Assembly: GCA_903915625.1 (NCBI GenBank)
Contig: CAIWTN010000151.1
Coordinates: 37,986-101,985, forward strand
Length of the DNA stretch: 64,000 nucleotides
DNA from: an uncultured Pseudomonadota bacterium
Lineage (GTDB): Bacteria; Bdellovibrionota_B; Oligoflexia; Oligoflexales; CAIYRB01
Direction of reading: 5' to 3'
The translations under genes were made by a program, and so were the position numbers. Every line of letters begins with the position of its first letter. Positions within the stretch are counted from its first letter, which is position 1. Under the pieces are notes generated by a model that had not been told where the DNA came from, searched no databases, and was given only the letters and a program-made list of their open reading frames with translations. This document shows positions 48,023 to 58,074 of this stretch, in pieces.

Positions 48023-48429
48023 TCGAAGACCTTTTCACCAATTATTGGTAGACGAATTTTGAAGGGTATCCAGACAAACAGTCTACCTCGACCACAGGCC
48101 TTTTGCATAACTAAAGAAACAGTGTCGTCAGCAGGAATTGGGTCTGGATTTATCGTAACAATATCGTCTAGCGGTATGTATATGTAGTGGCGTAAGAAAT
48201 GACGCTGAATTTGGCGCCTCAGATTATGTCGACTAGTCTGGGGGTCCTGATCGTCAGTAAATTTGCTGACGAAGGGTGGGGCGTCGATCAAAGCCCAAGC
48301 GGCGAGTGCACTCGGGTGTGCAGACCAAATGACTGCCGCTAAAATTGGGCAGATAAGCCAAATCGTGCGCAGGGGACTATTTGATTTCGCTGTAGCCATT
48401 ATCTCTGGGGCTTTTTCGGTTGGTTCCAC
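47989..48429 (-). CDS. hypothetical exported protein
   Basis: Signal-peptide-like N-terminus (NSPLRTIWLICPILAAVIWSAHPSALAA); overlaps neighbours at both ends. Confidence 0.6.
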   Translation of the reverse strand: MEPTEKAPEIMATAKSNSPLRTIWLICPILAAVIWSAHPSALAAWALIDAPPFVSKFTDDQDPQTSRHNLRRQIQRHFLRHYIYIPLDDIVTINPDPIPADDTVSLVMQKACGRGRLFVWIPFKIRLPIIGEKVFEWCWKPQTKGS

Positions 48430-48989
48430 AACACTTCTGGGACTCCAAGCGTCTGACTGATGTGCCGGCTTACCACGAACAACCAGTCGCTTAATCGATT
48501 GACGTAGATGCGTGGCTCATCGCGTAGCTTGTCTGAACTTGCCAATCGGACGATGAGTCGCTCGGCTCGACGGCAGACTGTACGGCATATGTGTGCAGCC
48601 GAGTTGGCTTGATGGCCACCGGGTAGCACGAAGTTAGCGAGAGGGGGCAGGCTATCATTAAAGGTATCTATTTCGGATTCAAGTCGGGCAATGCTAGCTA
48701 CCGACACCAAACTCTGTCTATCAGTTCTCAAACTTTCTGTGGGCGTTGCTAATTCGCCACCCAGATCATGCATTTCATTCTGAATCTGCCCAAGTTGCGC
48801 AACTAAACTTTGAAAACGCAACGGGTCAGTATCCCTGAGGATATCCCTTAACCAGCCGAGGAAGCTATTCAGCTCGTCAATCGTGCCGTAGGTTTCGATT
48901 CTCAACGAGTGCTTGGGGACCGTCGTGCCGTCTGCCAGCATCGTGGTCCCCTGATCACCGATTTTTGTATAAATTTTAGTTAACCGCAT
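48399..48989 (-). CDS. pduO: cob(I)alamin adenosyltransferase, PduO type
   Basis: MRLTKIYTKIGDQGTTMLADGTTVPK, ETYGTIDELNSFLGWLRD, CRTVCRRAERLIV, YVNRLSDWLFV. Confidence 0.95.
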   Translation of the reverse strand: MRLTKIYTKIGDQGTTMLADGTTVPKHSLRIETYGTIDELNSFLGWLRDILRDTDPLRFQSLVAQLGQIQNEMHDLGGELATPTESLRTDRQSLVSVASIARLESEIDTFNDSLPPLANFVLPGGHQANSAAHICRTVCRRAERLIVRLASSDKLRDEPRIYVNRLSDWLFVVSRHISQTLGVPEVLWNQPKKPQR

Positions 48990-49010
48990 AAAAGTTCAAA
49001 GTCGCTTGTA

Positions 49011-49319
49011 TTAGCCGCCTTGAGTCTCGACGGAGCGATTCACAGAATCGCGAAGTTTGTCAGACGGGTGAAAGGTAACCACGCGTCGGGCTGAAATTTC
49101 AATCCGATCCCCGGTGTGGGGGTTTCGACCTGGTCGCGACCGTTTTTCTTTTACGGTCCACTTCCCGAAGCCAGAGATCTTAACTTCTTTGCCCTCTTCT
49201 AGTCGCGACTTGATTTCCTCAAGGATAATTTCGAGGATTTCTTTGGCCTCTTTGACCGGATAACCGACTTTATCGCGAATCATCTCAATCAAGGCGTCTT
49301 TGGTCAGCGTACTATCCAC
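49011..49319 (-). CDS. ihfA: HU/IHF-family DNA-binding protein (IHF alpha-like)
   Basis: TKDALIEMIRDKVGYPVKEAKEILEIILEEIKSRLEEGKEVKISGFGKWTVKEKRSRPGRNPHTG. Confidence 0.9.
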   Translation of the reverse strand: MDSTLTKDALIEMIRDKVGYPVKEAKEILEIILEEIKSRLEEGKEVKISGFGKWTVKEKRSRPGRNPHTGDRIEISARRVVTFHPSDKLRDSVNRSVETQGG

Positions 49320-49503
49320 GGCTGGAATCTCCCTGTCCGTTAAAACACTACGCTCTGCTTCAACCTGAAACTCGAGCCTAGCGCCGTCTGATGGTTAACT
49401 AGCTCTTAAATATTAACAGGTTCTCTCTGTCACGAGAAGATAGCATAATGATTTTTTTGGGTCTTACAGTTAATATCCAGTCTTTGGTCGCATGGAGTGA
49501 ATC

Positions 49504-50493
49504 ATGACTGCGCGGAAAAAACGGGTATTGACTGGGTCTAGGCCTTCTGGAACGCCCCACCTTGGTAATTACTTTGGTGCTTACAAGCCGTTGATTGATC
49601 TGCAGAATAGCTTTGATTTCTTCTTTTTCTTAGCTGATTTTCACTCCTTAAATGGGCAGGACTCCGCAGCCGAAACCCGTCAACACTCCTACACAATGTT
49701 GGCGACCATGTTGGCTTGTGGTCTAGATCCCACCAAGGGCTTGCTTTATGCACAGTCCGCAGTGCCAGAAGTGTGCGAGTTGGCTTGGATCATCGGATGC
49801 CAGGCGCCCTTTGGGATGATGACCCGAGCGCATTCATTCAAGGATGCGCAATCTAAGGGTGTCGATGTCAACATGGGCGTCTTTAATTACCCGGTTCTCA
49901 TGGCGGCTGACATCTTGCTTTACGATGCAGACGTTGTCCCAGTTGGACAGGATCAAAAGCAGCATTTGGAGATGACTCGTGACTTCGCGCAGCGATTCAA
50001 CCATCGTTACGGCCAGCTTCTAGTATTGCCGGAGCCACTCATTTCTGATGATGTGGCGGTGGTGCCTGGCACCGATGGCGAGAAAATGAGTAAGTCGAAG
50101 AATAATACCGTCTCTATATTTGCTACCGATAAAGAATGGCATAAGCAGGTGATGTCTATCGTAACCGGGCCAGCGCCGCTTGCTGATCCTAAAGACCCAG
50201 CAATTTGCAATGTGTTTGCTCTTTACAAGCTATTAGCAAGCGCAGATGAGATTGCGGACATGGCCACCCGGTATAAGGAGGGTGGATATGGCTATGGCCA
50301 TGCTAAGCTTGCTTTGATTGAAAAACTTAAGCAGGTATTCGGGCCAATGCGCGACCGTTACTTCGAACTTAGCAAGCGGCCAGATGAGTTGCGTGATTTA
50401 GTCTTGGCTGGTTCAAGTAGGGCACGAATGATGGCACGCGAAAAGCTTGATAAGATTCAAGCGGAGATCGGTGTGATCGGCCGACCATTTTAG
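49504..50493 (+). CDS. trpS: tryptophanyl-tRNA synthetase
   Basis: VLTGSRPSGTPHLGNYFGA, MAADILLYDADVVPVGQDQKQHLEMTRD, GEKMSKSKNN. Confidence 0.98.
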   Translation: MTARKKRVLTGSRPSGTPHLGNYFGAYKPLIDLQNSFDFFFFLADFHSLNGQDSAAETRQHSYTMLATMLACGLDPTKGLLYAQSAVPEVCELAWIIGCQAPFGMMTRAHSFKDAQSKGVDVNMGVFNYPVLMAADILLYDADVVPVGQDQKQHLEMTRDFAQRFNHRYGQLLVLPEPLISDDVAVVPGTDGEKMSKSKNNTVSIFATDKEWHKQVMSIVTGPAPLADPKDPAICNVFALYKLLASADEIADMATRYKEGGYGYGHAKLALIEKLKQVFGPMRDRYFELSKRPDELRDLVLAGSSRARMMAREKLDKIQAEIGVIGRPF

Positions 50494-50500
50494 CTGGGGC

Positions 50501-51718
50501 TTGGATCTAACGTGGTGGGATGTATTTATGCCGAAGTTCAGGCCTTTATCCGAGCTTTGTTCTTCCCTCATTGCTTTGGCTTTGCTGACGATGTGTCAGT
50601 TTGGCTGTGGCGCACGCACAAATCTCCTGGGTTTAACCACGCCGGCTGAGCACAAGAAAGACTTCCAGAACCAGATTGAGTTGGCTGAGGTAGCCTATGA
50701 TCGCGGTGAACTGGCTAAAGCTAAGGCCTATGCGACATCGGCCTTAACCCTCGATCCCACTTCTGAAGATGCTGCCATAATTTACGGCTTTGTTTCTCTT
50801 GCACTTGCAGGTGCCGATCCATTTAGGCTTTCTAGGGCATTAATTGCAGCGAAGAGCGTTAGCACCGGGGGGGCTGCTGCTACTTTAGCATCATTACGGA
50901 GCGTCATTGGACTGCAGCAAGATGAGCTGCTTAAAATGGGAAGTATTGAAAAGACAGTCGCGGACTTGCCGTTACTGATTCCCGCCTGCGCCGAGATTGT
51001 TCGAGACGAGGTCGCGCGGCTCAAATATCTCAATGAAGCCATTATCTTGATTTGTCCATTTGTAGATAAGAGCGTTCTTAACAAGACTGATCTGCGACAA
51101 CAATGCATTAGCACTGCGGCCCAGCGGCGGAAGGTTGAACAAGCTCATTTTCTCTGGGCTTTCGCACACTTAACTGAGGCGTTGGCATTCAATCAAGTTC
51201 TCACCTATGGTACGGTCGATCCCAATCAATCAAACTTGCAACTCAGAGTGACAAGGGTAACTGGGCAAACTCAGGCATCGACAGATCCGGCTGGATACAT
51301 TGCTGCGATTGATGGTTTAAGCAACACCATGCAAGCTATCCTTCCAAGCAGCGGGATCTGTTCTCAGGCCGCCAGAACAACCCAGTTTTCTGCGACTCTA
51401 TTCGATCTGACAGCTGTTGATGCAGCCTTTTCCAGACTTAGCCAGGCTCCAGCCTCGGTGCGCGCCACCCTTAATTCAGCGCTTGGGAGTATCCGTAATG
51501 CTCAGCAGCAAGGGGCTAGTGCGACAAATTCTTCAGATGTACTTCGCGGTCAGTTTGCTAGCAATATAGCTGAGAAAGTTGCATCTAACATCGACAGTCA
51601 AGTAGCTAAATTGCCGGTACCTTTGACGGCTGATCAGAAGGAAAAGCTATGCTCATCTTTTGATAACATCGCAAGGGGATCGGGTAAAACCTCGGCCGTT
51701 TGCGGCGATGGTGATTAA
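50501..51718 (+). CDS. hypothetical lipoprotein with TPR-like N-terminus
   Basis: MCQFGCGARTN lipobox; AYDRGELAKAKAYATSALTLDPTSEDAAIIYGF. Confidence 0.7.
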   Translation: MDLTWWDVFMPKFRPLSELCSSLIALALLTMCQFGCGARTNLLGLTTPAEHKKDFQNQIELAEVAYDRGELAKAKAYATSALTLDPTSEDAAIIYGFVSLALAGADPFRLSRALIAAKSVSTGGAAATLASLRSVIGLQQDELLKMGSIEKTVADLPLLIPACAEIVRDEVARLKYLNEAIILICPFVDKSVLNKTDLRQQCISTAAQRRKVEQAHFLWAFAHLTEALAFNQVLTYGTVDPNQSNLQLRVTRVTGQTQASTDPAGYIAAIDGLSNTMQAILPSSGICSQAARTTQFSATLFDLTAVDAAFSRLSQAPASVRATLNSALGSIRNAQQQGASATNSSDVLRGQFASNIAEKVASNIDSQVAKLPVPLTADQKEKLCSSFDNIARGSGKTSAVCGDGD

Positions 51719-51889
51719 AGCTGTGCATAGTCCTGTTTCTGGGAGTGGATTCTCAAATTGTACGGTGTTTGTCGTCCTTGACTACGCCAGCCAACTGCCT
51801 AATATGATGCTTAATCATCGTGTCATCACTTTACTGTGAGGTTAGGGCTAGCAGAGCATAAACTCTGGAGCAATTGGGGGTTTCGTCGC

Positions 51890-52816
51890 ATGATCGAAGT
51901 GAGCGGTCTTTCGAAGCGCTATGGTGCAGTTCAAGCGCTTAGGGATGTATCCTTCAAAGTAGAGCCAGGTCAGATCGTAGGCTTTTTAGGAGCAAATGGT
52001 GCCGGTAAAACGACAACTATGGACATCATGTGCGGATGCATAGGTGCAGACTCAGGCTCAGCGAAGATTGCCGGCTACGATATTATGGAGCAACCACTTG
52101 AAGCAAAACGCCGCTTGGGCTACTTGCCTGACGTGGCGCCACTCCATAGTGAAATGCGAGTCGCAGATTATGTCACTTTTGCTGCGCGCCTCCATAAAGT
52201 TCCTTCGACTCGTGTGCAGCAGCAAGTGACAGAGACGCTGGAGCGATTGTCACTTGGTGACGTGCGCAATCGTCTTGTTGGCAATTTATCTAAAGGCTAC
52301 CGACAGCGAGTGGCTTTTGCACAGGCGATTGTGCACAATCCAGAGGTGCTCGTGCTAGATGAGCCAACGGAAGGCCTAGATCCTAATCAGATCCTACATG
52401 TGCGCGAGTTGATACGATCGCTTGCGGGACAGCATACAATCATACTTAGCTCACATATATTGAGTGAAGTACAGAATACTTGCGATCGCATCGTTATTAT
52501 CCACAATGGTGAGATTGTCCAGCAGGGCTCAGTCGCCGAGTTGGCAGGGCAGCTACAGGCTGTGCGGACCTATCGCTTACGTGTCGCTCAAAATGTTGAT
52601 CAACTGATTGAGTCGCTCAGTACCATGGATCATGTTCTTTCACCCCGATTGGTCAATTCGGACTCTAGTGAACTCGAGTTTGGCTTTTCTAAAGAGGCGA
52701 ATGAGCAGCTTTTGGACGACGTTGCGCGGATGGTTGTTAATGGCGGATACGGACTGAGAGAGTTAGCCGCTCAGACCCGATCTCTCGAAGATGTTTTCTT
52801 CCATATCACGCACTAA
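51890..52816 (+). CDS. ABC transporter ATP-binding protein (GldA-like)
   Basis: GFLGANGAGKTTTMDIMCG, LSKGYRQRVAFAQAIVHNPEVLVLDEPTEGLDPNQ. Confidence 0.95.
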   Translation: MIEVSGLSKRYGAVQALRDVSFKVEPGQIVGFLGANGAGKTTTMDIMCGCIGADSGSAKIAGYDIMEQPLEAKRRLGYLPDVAPLHSEMRVADYVTFAARLHKVPSTRVQQQVTETLERLSLGDVRNRLVGNLSKGYRQRVAFAQAIVHNPEVLVLDEPTEGLDPNQILHVRELIRSLAGQHTIILSSHILSEVQNTCDRIVIIHNGEIVQQGSVAELAGQLQAVRTYRLRVAQNVDQLIESLSTMDHVLSPRLVNSDSSELEFGFSKEANEQLLDDVARMVVNGGYGLRELAAQTRSLEDVFFHITH

Positions 52817-52851
52817 ATCGACGGATTTTATTTTTCGGAGGTTCGCTAATA

Positions 52852-53616
52852 ATGAGCGCTGTATTTACGATCGCGTGGCGCGATATTCGGGCCACATTCG
52901 CATCGCCTAAAGGCTGTGCAATCTTCTTCTTTTTTCTCGGGTTCATGGGCGTTTTTTTCTATAATTTTCTTCATACATTTGTGGAGCTGACTCAACGTGC
53001 CCCAATGTTTGGTGGGGAGGCTCCGACGTTAGAGCAATTGCTCCGCGCTCTGTTTTATAATCTACATTTTATCCTGATTTTGGTTATTCCTGCGGTGACA
53101 ATGTCCTCGTTTTCAGAGGAAAGGCGCAATCAAACGATTCGACTTCTCCAAACTTCGCCGATAACAGCAACGCAAATTGTGCTCGGTAAATTTTTAGCTT
53201 CGGCTGCGGTACTGGCACTAGCATTGGCTTGTTCTGCTGTATATCCGCTTTTCATCAAGGTTTTTGGTAACCCTGATGGCAGCTTGATCTTGACGAGCTA
53301 TCTAGGGATCTTTCTACTTATGTGTGCTCAGCTGGCCTTTGGACTATGGGTGTCATCAATGACCACCAATCAGTTCATGGCATTTTTGTTCACTATGTTT
53401 GGTTTATTCCTGCTGTTGATTCTCAATTGGCTTGCTCCAAGTGTCAACAGTGGTGGACTAATGGAGACCGTGCTCAAGTATGTCGCCTCCACCGATCATC
53501 TAGACATGTTTTTTAAAGGCATGCTGACGGTCAGCGACATTACGTATTTTGTGTGTTTTGCCGCGTTGTTCCTATTCTTTACTAACGTAGTTCTTGATTC
53601 GCAGCGTTGGAGGTAA
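52852..53616 (+). CDS. ABC-2 type permease (GldF-like)
   Basis: Six TM-like segments; FSEERRNQTIRLLQTSPITATQIVLGKF typical of GldF/ABC-2 subunits. Confidence 0.9.
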   Translation: MSAVFTIAWRDIRATFASPKGCAIFFFFLGFMGVFFYNFLHTFVELTQRAPMFGGEAPTLEQLLRALFYNLHFILILVIPAVTMSSFSEERRNQTIRLLQTSPITATQIVLGKFLASAAVLALALACSAVYPLFIKVFGNPDGSLILTSYLGIFLLMCAQLAFGLWVSSMTTNQFMAFLFTMFGLFLLLILNWLAPSVNSGGLMETVLKYVASTDHLDMFFKGMLTVSDITYFVCFAALFLFFTNVVLDSQRWR

Positions 53617-53621
53617 GTCGG

Positions 53622-55253
53622 ATGAAACCAGGTCTGCTTATTTTGCCTTTTTTGGCCCTTCTTGTGGCGGCGTTAGGAACAGCAGCGGGTTCAGCTTTGC
53701 CTGAATATAATTGGATTTCCCAGACTACGTGGGCCCTAGTAGCCACTGTGGTAGGTCTTTGGGTCGCGCTGGACTTTGACAATTTCAAGGCGCTTTTTAG
53801 GCGCAAGGGCTCGAAATATGGCGCAAGTTCAGGACTTGTAGTTATTTTGGGGACAGTGGTAATTGTTGGGATTGCTATCGTTGCAGCCCGGCCGCGATTC
53901 AATAAAAGCGTCGATTTGAGTCGTGACAAGCTAAATACACTTTCTGACCAGTCCATTAAAATCATCAAACAAGTCAAAGAAAGTGGGCAGCCGGTCACAA
54001 TCAAAGCCTTTGTTTCTGACGAAAAAGTTGCGACTGATTTGCGCGATACTCTGAATCTTTATCAGTCCAGAGGTGCGAACTTTAAGATCGAGATTGTCGA
54101 TCCCCAGACGCGTCCTACAGAGGCTATGGCGGAAAAGATTGCGGAGGGTAATACCGTGATTTTTCGCCATAGTAACCAGGAAAAACGGATCACAGCTTTC
54201 AGCGAAGAGAAGATCACCAACGCTTTGGTGAGCATATTAAAAAATAAAACTAAGAAGATTTATTTCACCAAAGGTCATGGAGAGGGCGCCCTTAAGGGCA
54301 CCGATGCAACCGGATTTAATCACATAGCTACTGAATTGGAGGGTAATAAAGACGCGGTTGATGAGGTGTCGCTGCTTGAATCGGCAAAAGTACCTGAAGA
54401 TGCTGATATGCTAGTCATATCGGGGCCAAAATATGAGTTTAAGGAAGAAGAAACTCGGATTATAGAAGACTACTTGAAGCGTGGCGGTTCACTTTTGGTG
54501 ATGGTTGATGCACTGATTCCAGTAACTAATTTGAATAATATGCTGGAAAGATTTGGTGTTAAATTCAATCAAGACCTTTTGATTCTGGCTCCGAACGATA
54601 TTCGCGCCCAAATGATTGGTCAGAATAATGCCATAGTCAGCGAATTCGATGAGTTTAATTCGGTGACCAAGGATTTTTCACGTTTGTCACAGGTGCAGCT
54701 CGTATTTCGCAATACTCGGTCACTTGATGAAATCAAAGATAATCCAAATAAGTTGAAAGTGGAGTTTGTTGCTAAAACTGCAAATGAGATAATTCGAGTA
54801 AAAAATGTCAAAAGTGCCAGTGATTTAGAAAATCTGGCCGAGGACCGTTGGGATACCGGCTCGTTTCCCGTGATCGCAGTAGCTGCTGGAAAAATTCAAG
54901 GACCCACCCTTGCGAACGCCACGCAGGACGGAAAAGTCACTAAGAGTGATACGCCTCAAGCTGAAGCCGCTCCGAAGTCTAAGGAAACGCGCATTGTCGT
55001 TACCGGGTCAGTGGCTTTTGCTGCTAACCAAGGCGCCCAGCTCGCCGAGCATCGTGATATGTTCCTTAACATGACTAATTACTTACTGCAGGATGAAGAC
55101 TTCATCTCCATTCGGCCAAAAGATCCTACAAAAAGTACGATCCAATTAACGACGAGTCAGAGTCAGTTAGTGCTCCTATTCCTCGCATTTATATACCCTT
55201 TCCTATATTTGGGCGGTGGTACTCTCGCGTGGATGAAAAGGAGGCGCGCGTGA
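53622..55253 (+). CDS. Gldg-family ABC auxiliary component
   Basis: N- and C-terminal TM segments around an extracytoplasmic domain (FNKSVDLSRDKLNTLSDQSIKIIKQVKESGQPVTIKAFVSD...IYFTKGHGEGAL); start at 53622 has GGAGG. Confidence 0.92.
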   Translation: MKPGLLILPFLALLVAALGTAAGSALPEYNWISQTTWALVATVVGLWVALDFDNFKALFRRKGSKYGASSGLVVILGTVVIVGIAIVAARPRFNKSVDLSRDKLNTLSDQSIKIIKQVKESGQPVTIKAFVSDEKVATDLRDTLNLYQSRGANFKIEIVDPQTRPTEAMAEKIAEGNTVIFRHSNQEKRITAFSEEKITNALVSILKNKTKKIYFTKGHGEGALKGTDATGFNHIATELEGNKDAVDEVSLLESAKVPEDADMLVISGPKYEFKEEETRIIEDYLKRGGSLLVMVDALIPVTNLNNMLERFGVKFNQDLLILAPNDIRAQMIGQNNAIVSEFDEFNSVTKDFSRLSQVQLVFRNTRSLDEIKDNPNKLKVEFVAKTANEIIRVKNVKSASDLENLAEDRWDTGSFPVIAVAAGKIQGPTLANATQDGKVTKSDTPQAEAAPKSKETRIVVTGSVAFAANQGAQLAEHRDMFLNMTNYLLQDEDFISIRPKDPTKSTIQLTTSQSQLVLLFLAFIYPFLYLGGGTLAWMKRRRA

Positions 55254-56809
55254 AGGGCAAGCTTCGAATAGCAGCGATTCTGGCAATTGTTCTGGTGATG
55301 CTGGGTAGTTTGGCATCTTGGGATGAGTGGCAGACCAAAAAAGAAAAGGATGTAGAAAATAAAAAAAATAAGTTGGTTTCATTCAAGCCTGAGGAAGTTG
55401 TTGAGCTTGAGTACTTCAGCAATGCTGAGACAGTGGAGAATAGTGATAAGTCTAATGGTAGGTCGGCAGCAGCTTCTCCGGTAGAAATTAGCGCGGTTAA
55501 GCAGGATGGTGGCTGGCAATTGCTAAGTCCTTTGAAAGCACCGGCAGATATTGGCGCTATCGATGCATTGATCAAGATCCTTACCGATTACTCTTATGCC
55601 AAAATTGTCACCGAAGATAAAACGCGATGGAGTGACTTTGGTTTAGCGGCGCCGAACCGCCGTATTAAACTAAAGATTCAGAGTAAGGTTCCCGCTGAAA
55701 TAACAGTGTTTCTTGGCAACAAAGCTCCGGTTGGTTATGAGGCTTATCTGAGAACGAGTGAAGGCGACTCCGTCTTGATTGGTAGTCAGCACATTTTGCT
55801 CTCTACAAATAAAACACTGAGTGACTTCCGTGATAAAACCCTTATCAAAATTGACCAGCCGAACGTGCAAAGTTTTAGCTACCACCGTCTCGGGGAGCCG
55901 CTGATCGAACTGAGTCAAAGGGATGGCAAGTATTTCATAATTAAGCCGGAGCAAATCGCAGCAGATTCCACTGCAGTCAAAGACTTTTTTGATGAGTTGA
56001 ATGGCATTCGCATTGCGAGTTTTATTGATGCTCCAGATGAAGTTACCAAAGCTTTATTCAACACTCCTGACGCAGCACTAAGTTGGATCAATGGGCCGGA
56101 CTCCAGTATCACTCTTAAGGTCGTCGAACATGATGGGCGACTTCTTGCGGGCATTGACCCTATTCAGAGAGTTTATGTTTTAGCAGACGATCTAAAACCA
56201 AAATTCAAAAAGGGGTTGATAGATTTCCGCAATCGCCGAATTCTCGAATCAGATCTGTTGGAGGCTAAATCGATTGCCATCGATGGTGAAACGTTCGTGA
56301 ATATCGAAGGCAACTGGTACTCCGAGGGAGATGCAGCAAAGTTTGACGATAAGGGTAAATTTAATGGTGGCGAAAAAGACAAGCCCAAGGAGCGGAGTCA
56401 TATCCGTGCTTTGATGGTTGATTTGGAGTTCGCCAAGTCTGATCGCTTTATTTTGCCGTCCGATCCTATAGCTTTGAGTCTTACTCAGGCGCCTGCACAT
56501 CGATTTGTCATTGGGTACTCTGGTCAAAAGAAGCAGCCAGTGACCATTGATTTATATAAAATCGAAGGAGATGCCGACAAATACTTGGTGAAGCGTTCAG
56601 GGTCGAGTTTTGTATACCGTGTTCCTGTTTCTACTTTTAATAGCATGACACCACCAAAGCCGGGTGAGCCAGCTGATGCTGGTGGAGCTGCAGCTATGGG
56701 TGTTCCCATGGATGATGACCGCGACGAAGACTTAGGCTCAGGAGCGGACGATGGGGGAATTGATACGTTAGGTGATAAAAAAGATGCACCTGCAAGTCAG
56801 CCTGGATGA
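55250..56809 (+). CDS. DUF4340-like protein
   Basis: One N-terminal TM then repeated beta domains; located after GldG-like gene (GTGA overlap), as in known Gld-like operons. Confidence 0.85.
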   Translation: MKGKLRIAAILAIVLVMLGSLASWDEWQTKKEKDVENKKNKLVSFKPEEVVELEYFSNAETVENSDKSNGRSAAASPVEISAVKQDGGWQLLSPLKAPADIGAIDALIKILTDYSYAKIVTEDKTRWSDFGLAAPNRRIKLKIQSKVPAEITVFLGNKAPVGYEAYLRTSEGDSVLIGSQHILLSTNKTLSDFRDKTLIKIDQPNVQSFSYHRLGEPLIELSQRDGKYFIIKPEQIAADSTAVKDFFDELNGIRIASFIDAPDEVTKALFNTPDAALSWINGPDSSITLKVVEHDGRLLAGIDPIQRVYVLADDLKPKFKKGLIDFRNRRILESDLLEAKSIAIDGETFVNIEGNWYSEGDAAKFDDKGKFNGGEKDKPKERSHIRALMVDLEFAKSDRFILPSDPIALSLTQAPAHRFVIGYSGQKKQPVTIDLYKIEGDADKYLVKRSGSSFVYRVPVSTFNSMTPPKPGEPADAGGAAAMGVPMDDDRDEDLGSGADDGGIDTLGDKKDAPASQPG

Positions 56810-56863
56810 GATTGTATGCTCCAGAAGGTCGTGTCGCTGGAGGAAAGATATGAGGAGGCCTAG

Positions 56864-57163
56864 ATGCGTATGGTAAGCCGCTTTGTGAATTTGGGCTGTG
56901 TGCTCTTGCTATTTATGAGCTCGGCGTGCCAGAGTTCTAATCTCTACGATCCAGATGCTGATCTTGGTACCAATGCTGTTAACGGCCAAGCTCAACGCAC
57001 GACAGGATTTCCAAACTATCTTCGACCCCTTGATGTGGCTGCTAAAAAGGCTGAAGCCGTAAACCCTGATGTAAATTCAGGTGAGGGTGTCGCTGCGAAA
57101 GCTCTAGAACCTGATGTCGCGAGGAAGGTTGACGCATCTGCGTTTGTCGTTAAGCAACGTTAA
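56864..57163 (+). CDS. small lipoprotein
   Basis: LLLFMSSACQSSN lipobox. Confidence 0.65.
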   Translation: MRMVSRFVNLGCVLLLFMSSACQSSNLYDPDADLGTNAVNGQAQRTTGFPNYLRPLDVAAKKAEAVNPDVNSGEGVAAKALEPDVARKVDASAFVVKQR

Positions 57164-57175
57164 GCGCGTCGGTCG

Positions 57176-58006
57176 CTAGCCCGGCCTCGCCGATTTGGCA
57201 CAAATAGCAATTGTGACTGCACATATTAGCAATATCATGATGCTGATGAATTGTGATGTGGATAGCCAGCTTGCTAAAACGGAGCCGCGGAAATCGTCTC
57301 TAAAGAACTCAAGGAAAAATCTGAAGTTGGCATAAGTAATCAGGCCCAGGAGTCCCGCGGTCCCAGGGAAAAAGGACTTATTTAGAGACCCGATTCGAAG
57401 CCCAAAAAATACAGCACATCCCAATGCAATAGAGGCCTCGGCAAGTTGAACGGGATAGCGGGCAATGTGATCTTCCAAGTTTGGGAATGTCACGGCCCAC
57501 ATGGGTGCGTTTCCAAATTGATCTAAAGGCACGGCTTTGCCAAAGTCATCCCCATTCAGGAAACAACCCATTCGACCAAGTGCCAGGGCTAATAATCCCG
57601 AAGGGATGGCGCAATCAAAAAGTTTGGCGAAAGGTAGATCTTTGGCTTTGATTACGATCCAACCAGCCAAAAATGCAGCGATCCCTCCTCCGTAAAAGGT
57701 CATCGGCCCGATTTTAAAGAGAGCTGACAATATTGATTTAGTGCCTTCCACTCCCGGCTCTTCAATTAATATCGAAAGTAATCGAGCCCCGAAGTAGCCG
57801 CACACGTAGCAAACGACGAATAGTGTGACAACGTCGTTAGAGAGTACTTCTGGGCAATGTTTTATCGATAAGCGCGATAAAAAGATGAAAGCACATAAAG
57901 CACCAAGCACGTAAAATACGTGCCAAGACGGTACGATTAGTGATCCCCAGCTAAAAAGTATAGGTAACATACTGTTAACCGTAGTCTGGATTGCCGTAGT
58001 CGGCAA
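57176..58006 (-). CDS. lgt: prolipoprotein diacylglyceryl transferase
   Basis: GRMGCFLNGDDFGKAVP, MTFYGGGIAAFLAGW, YPVQLAEASIAL, FLEFFRDDFRG. Confidence 0.95.
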   Translation of the reverse strand: MPTTAIQTTVNSMLPILFSWGSLIVPSWHVFYVLGALCAFIFLSRLSIKHCPEVLSNDVVTLFVVCYVCGYFGARLLSILIEEPGVEGTKSILSALFKIGPMTFYGGGIAAFLAGWIVIKAKDLPFAKLFDCAIPSGLLALALGRMGCFLNGDDFGKAVPLDQFGNAPMWAVTFPNLEDHIARYPVQLAEASIALGCAVFFGLRIGSLNKSFFPGTAGLLGLITYANFRFFLEFFRDDFRGSVLASWLSTSQFISIMILLICAVTIAICAKSARPG

Positions 58007-58074
58007 GAAATTGAGAGCCGGCGTGCGTATTTAAAATGATAGAATAATTTATTAATTAGTCGGAGGTCCAAAGT

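Noticed and set aside
53582-54004. 140-aa ORF antisense to the GldG-like gene
   Set aside because: Shadow ORF; the opposite strand has strong coding and ribosome binding evidence.
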